NCBI GenBank assembly: GCA_964486145.1
Contig: CAZAMT010000127.1
Location: 1 to 11,275, forward strand
Source: CAZAMT01 sp964486145
GTDB taxonomy: Bacteria > Bacteroidota > Bacteroidia > Bacteroidales > JAAAOM01
Reading direction: 5' to 3'
DNA: 11,275 nt
Under the pieces are notes generated by a model. The model was not told where the DNA came from, did not search any database, and was given only the letters and a program-made list of their open reading frames with translations. Shown in pieces: positions 6,283 through 11,275 of the stretch (its first letter is position 1; each line of letters begins with the position of its first letter). The translations under genes and the position numbers were made by a program.

Positions 6283-6345
6283 ATTTGCTATGTTATTGTT
6301 ATACAGCACATTAAAATTTAAGCTGGAATGATAAACAAGTGATTT

Positions 6346-7881
6346 TTAAAAGGGAGGATCTTCTTCATCAAAACTGTTGTTTTGGGGCAGATCCGTATTA
6401 TTACCGTCCGCCCCGGATTCCGGTTCTTCATTTATTTTTGATTTAAAGGTCACCATATTTACTGAATCATCATCTGAGAATGGGGCAACTTCAGCATTTT
6501 CAAGGTCAGTAAATTTGGCATATTTATCCTGGAATCGTAACCGGATATCATCAAGGGCTCCATTTCGGTGTTTGGCAATGATAATATCGGCCATACCAAT
6601 GAGGGAATTCCCCTCTTCGTCCTCCGTAAAGCCATATTTTTCGGGTCTGTGAATAAACAGTACCATATCAGCATCCTGTTCAATGGCGCCGGATTCTCTC
6701 AGGTCAGATAATTGCGGTTTTTTATCTCCCGAACGCATTTCAACGGAGCGGTTAAGCTGTGACAATGCTATTATGGGGACATCAAGTTCTTTCGCAATTC
6801 CCTTTAAAGCCCTTGAAATTGTACTCACCTCTTGTTCCCGGTTGCCTTTGGTTTCTGGTGTACCTGTCATCAATTGGAGGTAATCGATAATAATGATGTT
6901 AACATTGTGCTGCCGTTTTAACCGACGGCATTTGGCCCTTAACTCAAAAATGGAAATACCCGGTGTATCATCAATAAAAATTGGTGCCTCTTCCAGTTTT
7001 TTAATCTTATATTCCAGTTGTTCCCATTCGAAATCGGCCAGTTTTCCTGTTCTGATTTTTTCAGAGGGAAGCTGTGTTTCGCTTACAATAAGCCGGTTTA
7101 CTAACTGGATTGATGACATTTCGAGAGAAAAAATCGCGGTACTCACGTTGTGTTCAACTGCCATATTACGAGCCATTGATAATACAAATGCTGTTTTACC
7201 CATGGATGGACGTGCAGCAATGATCACCAGGTCCGATCGTTGCCAACCGCTGGTTATTCGATCAATTTTAGTATAACCTGATGGAACTCCACTCAGATTT
7301 CCTTCATTTTTACCGGCTTCTTCAATTTGTCGTATGGCCTCGTGGATAATGCTGTTAATTTTTGCTGATTTTTTCCGAATATTACCTTCTGCAATCTTAA
7401 ACAACTCACCTTCCGAGAAATCGAGCAAATCATCAACATCAATGGTATTGTCAAATGCCTTTTCCTGAATATCAGATGAAACACTGATCAGTTCACGTTG
7501 GATATATTTTTGGGCAATGATGCGGGCATGATATTCAACGTGTGCTGCCGAAGCGACCTTGCTTGTTAGCTGCGCCAAATACAGGGGGCCGCCTATTTCT
7601 TCAAGTTGCTCCCTGTTCCTGATTTCTTCGGTTACTGTATACAGATCAATGGCTTTTTCCTGCATGGATAAATCCACAACAGCCTGAAAAATTTTTTTGT
7701 GGGCTTCTTTGTAAAAGCTATCAGGCTTAAGAATATCAAGTACTTCAATGATAGCATCTTTCTCAAGCATAATTGCCCCGAGCACAGCTTCCTCAATATC
7801 AATGGCCTGGGGTGGAAGTTTGCCAAACTCATGCTCAAGATGGGTAGATTTAACCGAGAATGTATTGTTATTTTTAGCCAT
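6346..7881 (-). CDS. dnaB: Replicative DNA helicase DnaB
   Basis: 511 residues; the hexameric 5'-3' helicase that unwinds DNA at the replication fork and binds primase. The N-terminal domain begins PPQAIDIEEAVLGAIML (23-39) and a linker helix runs to about 180. The RecA-like motor has Walker A RPSMGKT (224-230), the catalytic Glu254 in FSLEMS, Walker B IIIIDYLQLM with Asp333, SQLNRSVE (374-381), the sensor block LSDLRESGAIEQDAD (391-405) and the arginine finger Arg439 in KHRNG. No intein interrupts these motifs, a common insertion point in DnaB. The last 50 residues are an acidic low-complexity tail ending FDEEDPPF, which resembles the SSB C-terminal tip. The ATG at 7881 has a Bacteroidota -7 box 25 bases upstream. 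It is divergent from ispE across 181 bases and convergent with asnA. Confidence 0.97.
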   Translation of the reverse strand: MAKNNNTFSVKSTHLEHEFGKLPPQAIDIEEAVLGAIMLEKDAIIEVLDILKPDSFYKEAHKKIFQAVVDLSMQEKAIDLYTVTEEIRNREQLEEIGGPLYLAQLTSKVASAAHVEYHARIIAQKYIQRELISVSSDIQEKAFDNTIDVDDLLDFSEGELFKIAEGNIRKKSAKINSIIHEAIRQIEEAGKNEGNLSGVPSGYTKIDRITSGWQRSDLVIIAARPSMGKTAFVLSMARNMAVEHNVSTAIFSLEMSSIQLVNRLIVSETQLPSEKIRTGKLADFEWEQLEYKIKKLEEAPIFIDDTPGISIFELRAKCRRLKRQHNVNIIIIDYLQLMTGTPETKGNREQEVSTISRALKGIAKELDVPIIALSQLNRSVEMRSGDKKPQLSDLRESGAIEQDADMVLFIHRPEKYGFTEDEEGNSLIGMADIIIAKHRNGALDDIRLRFQDKYAKFTDLENAEVAPFSDDDSVNMVTFKSKINEEPESGADGNNTDLPQNNSFDEEDPPF

Positions 7882-7905
7882 GTTCTGATATTTTTTGATC
7901 GCTTA

Positions 7906-7913
7906 CAAAACTA
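7906..7913 (-). promoter_or_regulatory. Putative dnaB promoter (-7 box)
   Basis: TAGTTTTG on the minus strand matches TAnnTTTG exactly, ending 25 bases upstream of the dnaB start and giving a short leader of roughly 18-20 bases. No clear TTTG is found 19-21 bases further upstream, so the -33 element is weak or absent. Confidence 0.4.
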
Positions 7914-7987
7914 AAGAAATGATTCAGTGGTTATGATATATAACGAGAGGTGTTTTGAACAAATTATCACTCATTTTTTTCAACTAA

Positions 7988-8062
7988 TTGTTAACAACTT
8001 TTTTCTTAGTTTTAACATGGTTTTATTATAATAAGTAGGAACGAATAAAAAAACAGGATACC
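7988..8062 (+). promoter_or_regulatory. ispE upstream region: palindromes, weak -7 box, short SD
   Basis: Two perfect palindromes are visible, TTGTTAACAA (7988-7997) and TTATTATAATAA (8023-8034). Between them TAGTTTTA (8007-8014) matches the Bacteroidota -7 box at all but the last position. AGGA lies about five bases before the ATG at 8063, a weak Shine-Dalgarno sequence. At this AT content short palindromes can arise by chance, so their function is uncertain. Confidence 0.25.
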
Positions 8063-8887
8063 ATGCTAGATTTTCCGAATGCAAAAATAAATATTGGATT
8101 GAATGTTCTTCAAAAGAGGAAGGATGGTTTTCACGATATCGAAACTCTGTTTTATCCGATTGAACTTAAAGATATTCTTGAATGTGTACCAGGAGAAGAA
8201 TCGCAGGATGAAAAACTGGTTTTTACCACCACGGGAGGAGGCCTGGATAATGATGAGGCAGAAAATTTATGCATTACAGCATGGAACATAATGAACGAGC
8301 TACACGCGTTACCGAAAACCAAAATGCATCTTCATAAACTTATTCCTGTAGGGGCAGGTCTTGGTGGCGGATCTTCGGATGCTTCATATACCATACAGGT
8401 TCTGAACAGATTGTATAACCTAAATATGTCAGAAAAGAAAAAGATGGAATTAGCTGCACAGATTGGTAGTGATTGCACTTTTTTTATCTACAACAAGCCT
8501 GCATTAGCAATGGGTAGGGGAGAGGTGCTGAAAACTGTAAATACAAATCTAAGTAGTCATTATCTTGTTTTGGTGCATCCGGGCATTCATATTAGTACCT
8601 CATTGGCATACAGTGAAATAACACCTAAAAAACCTGAAATAAGATTGGAGGATGCCATTGAAAAGCCAATCACTGATTGGAAAGATATCATACATAACGA
8701 TTTTGAGCAGTCAGTACTTACAAAATATCCTAAAATCGGCAAAATTAAAGAAGAGTTATATAAGTATGGAGCGTTGTATGCTTCAATGACCGGAAGCGGA
8801 TCTGCCGTTTATGGAATTTTTAACCGACATGTAAAACTAAAGAACCGGTTTCCAAGCTTTTTCGTGTATGAAGGCTGGCTGCAATAA
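8063..8887 (+). CDS. ispE: 4-diphosphocytidyl-2-C-methyl-D-erythritol kinase
   Basis: 274 residues; a GHMP-family kinase for the fourth step of the MEP (non-mevalonate) isoprenoid pathway, phosphorylating CDP-methylerythritol at the 2-hydroxyl with ATP. Motif 1 is FPNAKINIGLNVL (4-16) with catalytic-type Lys8, followed by KRKDGFHDIETLFYPI. The ATP-binding glycine-rich loop is PVGAGLGGGSSDAS (95-108). The GSDCTFF block (135-141) supplies the catalytic Asp137. The C-terminal GHMP motif is MTGSGSAVYGIF (242-253). All catalytic elements are present and the length is normal for the family (about 270-290). It implies that this organism uses the MEP rather than the mevalonate route. The gene is divergent from dnaB and convergent with the biotin-carrier gene, with a hairpin terminator beginning at its stop codon. 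Confidence 0.95.
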   Translation: MLDFPNAKINIGLNVLQKRKDGFHDIETLFYPIELKDILECVPGEESQDEKLVFTTTGGGLDNDEAENLCITAWNIMNELHALPKTKMHLHKLIPVGAGLGGGSSDASYTIQVLNRLYNLNMSEKKKMELAAQIGSDCTFFIYNKPALAMGRGEVLKTVNTNLSSHYLVLVHPGIHISTSLAYSEITPKKPEIRLEDAIEKPITDWKDIIHNDFEQSVLTKYPKIGKIKEELYKYGALYASMTGSGSAVYGIFNRHVKLKNRFPSFFVYEGWLQ

Positions 8888-8912
8888 AAAAGGCCGGATT
8901 TCTCCGACCTTT
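8885..8912 (-). terminator. Shared hairpin terminator between ispE and the biotin-carrier gene
   Basis: AAAGGCCGGA (8889-8898) and TCCGACCTTT (8903-8912) form a 10-position stem with one C-A mismatch. Read on the minus strand, the loop is a GAAA tetraloop and the stem runs into a T-run (complement of 8886-8891), a good terminator for the carboxylase/biotin-carrier transcript. On the plus strand the downstream T-run is only three bases, so termination of ispE would be weaker. Confidence 0.7.
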
Positions 8913-8932
8913 GAGGGAATATACAGTTCTTC

Positions 8933-9307
8933 TTAAGCATATTCCAACATGATGAATCCTTTGGGGATTTTGTCCCCTTCCTTGACATGGACAGTCTTAA
9001 TTTGACCATCGTAGGGAACATTGATGATGTTATCCATTTTCATTGCCATTAATACAAGCATGGGCTGTCCTTCTTTTACGTCCTGTCCATCTTTTATGAG
9101 CACTTTTTTAACAGTACCCGGAATGAAAGACATTATTTTATTGGGATCAGGTGATTCCCATTTTATCCGGGTCTCAAATTTTTTGGTTAAATGTGTTTTG
9201 TACTTAATGCCATGCAACTGGAGGCTTTTAAAACGGGTCTTTTTCTTTTTTTCTTCTTTTTTGTTTTTTTTGTCCTTGTATTTTTCCAGTTTTTTATCTC
9301 GTTTCAT
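8933..9307 (-). CDS. Biotin carrier protein of an acyl-CoA carboxylase/decarboxylase
   Basis: 124 residues. The C-terminal 70 residues are a biotinyl domain: FIPGTVKKVLIKDGQDVKEGQ (from 61), then VLMAMKM with the biotin-accepting Lys90, then the half-barrel repeat DGQIKTVHVKEGDKIPKG (100-117). The residue before AMKM is Met rather than the usual Glu. The segment 25-60 (TRFKSLQLHGIKYKTHLTKKFETR...) resembles the N-terminal part of small Bacteroidota biotin carriers. Residues 2-23 are an unusual basic leader with 13 lysines, encoded by an A-rich run. An in-frame stop just upstream fixes the ATG at 9307 as the first possible start. It follows the carboxyltransferase gene by 80 bases, so it probably carries carboxybiotin to that subunit. 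No biotin carboxylase or membrane decarboxylase subunit is in the window. Attachment of biotin rather than lipoate rests on the MKM motif. Confidence 0.85.
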   Translation of the reverse strand: MKRDKKLEKYKDKKNKKEEKKKKTRFKSLQLHGIKYKTHLTKKFETRIKWESPDPNKIMSFIPGTVKKVLIKDGQDVKEGQPMLVLMAMKMDNIINVPYDGQIKTVHVKEGDKIPKGFIMLEYA

Positions 9308-9360
9308 TGAATGAGGTTTTTAAGTTAATAACCCTGCTGAACAAAAGGTTTTTTTAATTC

Positions 9361-9389
9361 AATCAGCGTTTCATTTATTAAGGCTGATT
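9361..9389 (-). repeat. Intercistronic hairpin overlapping the carboxyltransferase stop
   Basis: AATCAGC (9361-9367) and GCTGATT (9383-9389) form a perfect 7-bp inverted repeat with a 15-base loop, and one arm includes two bases of the carboxyltransferase stop codon. On the transcript it is followed by A-rich rather than T-rich sequence, so it is not a terminator. It may stabilise the upstream message or set the ratio of the two subunits. Confidence 0.4.
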
Positions 9390-10932
9390 AAAATGGTGGC
9401 ACACCGTGTTTTTTTCTTGGTCCGCTAATTGCTTTATTTACTGAAACTTCAATGGCATGTTGCAATAATTTACGGGTTTCGTTGGGTTCAATAACAGAAT
9501 CGATAAAGCCTTTGGCAGCGGCAACATAAGGATTTGCAAATTTTTCCTTGTATTCTTTTACTTTTTGTTTCCTGGTTTTTTCCGGATCATCCGATGCCAT
9601 GATTTCTTTGCGAAAGATAATATTGGCAGCTCCTTCAGGGCCCATAACCGCAATTTCCGCACCCGGCCACGCAACCACAAAGTCGGCGCGTAAATGTCTT
9701 GAATTCATTGCAATGTAACCACCGCCATACGCCTTCCTCAAGATAACAGTAATTTTCGGAACAGTGGCCTCACTGTACGAATAAAGAATTTTTGCTCCAT
9801 GCCTGATAACTCCGGCGTGCTCCTGATCGACACCCGGAAGGTATCCAGGGAGGTCAACAAGGGTAACAATGGGTATGTTGAATGCATCGCAGTATCGAAT
9901 AAAACGGGCTGCTTTGTCCGATGAATCTACGTCGAGAACACCAGCCAGAATCAGCGGTTGATTGCATACAAATCCAACGGTTTCACCTTTTATTCTTCCA
10001 AATCCGATGACCATGTTACGAGCCCAGTTCTCCTGGATTTCAAGAAATTCTGAATCATCGACAATGGATTTTACAACATCCCTGACATCGTAAGGCTGTG
10101 TTGGATCACCGGGAACTATTTCTTCAATGTTAAACTCGGGTCTGGGTTCTTTGGGCTCAACGGGTTTTGCTTTTTGAGTGTTGCTCCACGGAATAAATGA
10201 CACGAGTTTTTTAATTTGCTCAAAACATTCTGTTTCACTCTCAGCAAAGAAATGGGCATTACCCGTTAGTTCGCTGTGAACCCTGGCACCGCCTAATTCT
10301 TCCATTGATATTTCTTCACCCAGAACTGTTTTGATGACTTCCGGGCCGGTGATGAACATTTTTGAGATATTATCAACAACAAAAACAAAGTCAGTAAGGG
10401 CAGGCGAATAAACAGCACCTCCAGCACAAGGTCCCAGGATGACAGATATCTGCGGAATTACACCGGATGAAAGCGTATTTCTGAAAAATATTTCACCATA
10501 ACCTGCAAGTGAATTAACACCTTCCTGGATTCTTGCTCCACCTGAATCGTTGATACCAATCAATGGCATCCTCATTTTCAAAGCATGATCCATGATCTTG
10601 GTAATCTTTCGTGCGTGCATAGCGCCCAATGAGCCTCCGGCAACAGTAAAATCCTGGGCAAAAATACATATTGGCGCTCCGTAAATGGTACCTGTTCCGA
10701 TGATAACACCATCACCATGCAGTATTTTTTTATCCATATCAAAATCCCGTGCTTCGTGCTCCACAAACAGATCATACTCGTTAAATGAATCTTCATCGAG
10801 CAGCGAAAGAATACGTTCACGGGCAGTGAGTTTCCCCATGGCAACCTGTTTTTCGATGGCCTTTTCTCCACCACCCATCTGGACTTGCTCTCTTTTCTTC
10901 TTTAATTCAAGAATTTTATTCTTTAAAGGCAT
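9388..10932 (-). CDS. Acyl-CoA carboxylase beta subunit / methylmalonyl-CoA decarboxylase alpha-type carboxyltransferase
   Basis: 514 residues, the standard length of PccB/MmdA/12S transcarboxylase proteins, which move a carboxyl group between biotin and an acyl-CoA. There are two crotonase-fold halves. In the N-half, KLTARERILSLLD (34-46) and FAQDFTVAGGSLG (91-103) precede NDSGGARIQEG (128-138) and GPCAGGAVYSPALTDF (167-182), which form the acyl-CoA oxyanion site; the block SMEELGGARVHSELTG follows at 209-224. In the C-half, DVDSSDKAARFIR (334-346), LPGYLPGVDQE (361-371), KAYGGGYIAMNSRHL (400-414) and AVMGPEGAANIIFR (428-441) form the biotin site. Ile407 occupies the position of Asp422 in Streptomyces PccB, which influences acyl chain choice. 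The biotin-carrier gene follows. Whether it works as propionyl-CoA carboxylase or methylmalonyl-CoA decarboxylase cannot be decided, because the partner subunit that would tell is absent. The family assignment is very secure. Confidence 0.93.
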   Translation of the reverse strand: MPLKNKILELKKKREQVQMGGGEKAIEKQVAMGKLTARERILSLLDEDSFNEYDLFVEHEARDFDMDKKILHGDGVIIGTGTIYGAPICIFAQDFTVAGGSLGAMHARKITKIMDHALKMRMPLIGINDSGGARIQEGVNSLAGYGEIFFRNTLSSGVIPQISVILGPCAGGAVYSPALTDFVFVVDNISKMFITGPEVIKTVLGEEISMEELGGARVHSELTGNAHFFAESETECFEQIKKLVSFIPWSNTQKAKPVEPKEPRPEFNIEEIVPGDPTQPYDVRDVVKSIVDDSEFLEIQENWARNMVIGFGRIKGETVGFVCNQPLILAGVLDVDSSDKAARFIRYCDAFNIPIVTLVDLPGYLPGVDQEHAGVIRHGAKILYSYSEATVPKITVILRKAYGGGYIAMNSRHLRADFVVAWPGAEIAVMGPEGAANIIFRKEIMASDDPEKTRKQKVKEYKEKFANPYVAAAKGFIDSVIEPNETRKLLQHAIEVSVNKAISGPRKKHGVPPF

Positions 10933-11119
10933 TGGAAACTATTTTTATTAATAATTGTTTTATTTCAGATTTTAATGAAAGTTAATTAAAAAGCGGTACA
11001 AGGTTACTAAAACAATACAATTAAAAAAAGTTTTTTAAATATTGAGAAATTAAAAAAAGATATAATAATAAGATTATCAAACGATTATGTTTCGTCTGAA
11101 AAATGTGATTAAAATTGGT

Positions 11120-11127
11120 CAAAACTA
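11120..11127 (-). promoter_or_regulatory. Possible promoter -7 box for the carboxyltransferase operon
   Basis: TAGTTTTG on the minus strand fits TAnnTTTG fully. It lies 187 bases upstream of the ATG at 10932. TTTG is missing 19-21 bases further upstream, so this is a weak candidate. Confidence 0.28.
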
Positions 11128-11248
11128 CTTTATGCAGTAAAAAACAGTGCTTGTTTTGAATGTTTAAAGGCATGGATGGCTTTTTAGGCCGGGCTCATGG
11201 ATATTAAACTACTAACAATAAGAATAATACCTAAGTTGAGCGGTTGGA

Positions 11249-11263
11249 TCCGCCTTAGGCGGA
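11249..11263. repeat. REP-like GC-rich palindrome
   Basis: TCCGCCTTAGGCGGA is an inverted repeat with 7-bp arms around a single central T. It stands out by GC content in an AT-rich intergenic region, as dispersed REP-type hairpins do. It is not followed by a T-run, so it does not look like a terminator. Any larger element would continue beyond the window. Confidence 0.45.
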
Positions 11264-11275
11264 GAACAAACGCTT

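Larger units (their letters stand above)
10933..11275. other. Gene-free AT-rich region upstream of the carboxyltransferase gene
   Basis: 343 bases with no credible reading frame, tRNA or rRNA. The minus strand carries an exact Bacteroidota -7 box TAGTTTTG (complement of 11120-11127), identical to the one proposed for dnaB. It would give a leader of about 180 bases, but no matching -33 box is seen. The rest is mostly A/T tracts, apart from the REP-like palindrome at the right edge. I recognise no riboswitch. Confidence 0.5.

Noticed and set aside
6283..6345. Terminator between asnA and dnaB
   Set aside because: Only a weak, mismatched hairpin can be drawn (around GCTATGT...ACAGC) with no T-run; not supportable.
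7699..7914. Plus-strand ORF running against the 5' end of dnaB
   Set aside because: It lies antisense to a well-conserved gene and has no recognisable domain; it is a shadow frame.
9021..9314. Hydrophobic plus-strand ORF (97 residues) opposite the biotin carrier
   Set aside because: Its Phe-rich C-terminus is just the complement of the A-rich lysine codons; the biotin carrier on the minus strand explains the region.
11171..11207. Small ORF and GGC...GCC hairpin near the right edge
   Set aside because: It encodes only 11 residues, and the hairpin is short with a wobble pair and no T-run; no evidence of function.
1..11275. tRNA, rRNA, tmRNA, insertion sequence, integrase, phage or defence genes
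   Set aside because: None of their conserved sequences or protein motifs was seen; every long frame is explained by the housekeeping genes listed.

Overview
The window looks like ordinary chromosome from a member of the Bacteroidota. It is AT-rich, ribosome-binding sites are weak or absent, and several promoters fit the Bacteroidota pattern TTTG-N19-21-TAnnTTTG. It also carries a GWxTD-domain lipoprotein, a family typical of this phylum, and an AsnC-type regulator and biotin carrier of Bacteroidota style. All genes look intact except the first, which is cut by the left edge. There is one assembly gap of exactly 100 N at 4853-4952.

Layout from left to right. (1) A rightward group holds the 3' part of an ABC-F translation factor (1-1920), a GWxTD lipoprotein (1953-3236) and rlmB, a 23S rRNA 2'-O-methyltransferase (3320-4072). 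(2) rlmB runs tail to tail into an Lrp/AsnC-family regulator on the minus strand (4069-4542), and the two stop codons share a TTAA. (3) A regulatory region of about 700 bases (4543-5241) follows, then asnA, the ammonia-dependent asparagine synthetase (5242-6282, +). (4) dnaB, the replicative helicase (6346-7881, -), converges on asnA and diverges from ispE (8063-8887, +). (5) A leftward pair at 10932-8933 encodes an acyl-CoA (propionyl-CoA type) carboxyltransferase and a small biotin carrier. It converges on ispE at a shared hairpin terminator. (6) A 343-base gene-free tail ends in a REP-like palindrome.

The part most worth a second look is the asnC-asnA intergenic region. The regulator gene and asnA are divergent, as in E. 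coli, where AsnC represses its own gene and activates asnA. Here the region carries two exact 15-bp copies, in opposite orientation, of a dyad TAATTT-TAC-AAATTA, plus a half-conserved third copy. It also carries two back-to-back promoters whose -7 boxes form one palindrome, a roughly 130-base segment predicted to fold into a long rod with a terminal hairpin, and a 17-bp tandem repeat into which the assembly gap falls. A strong intrinsic terminator lies ahead of asnA, and more palindromes sit next to the asnA start. Read together, this could be a small RNA gene, or a terminated leader, placed inside an AsnC-controlled asparagine locus. That reading is inference. The dyads, promoter boxes, hairpins and repeats themselves can be read directly in the sequence.

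The remaining genes are housekeeping: translation (ABC-F, RlmB), asparagine supply (AsnA), replication (DnaB), isoprenoid precursors by the MEP pathway (IspE) and propionyl/methylmalonyl-CoA metabolism (carboxyltransferase and biotin carrier).
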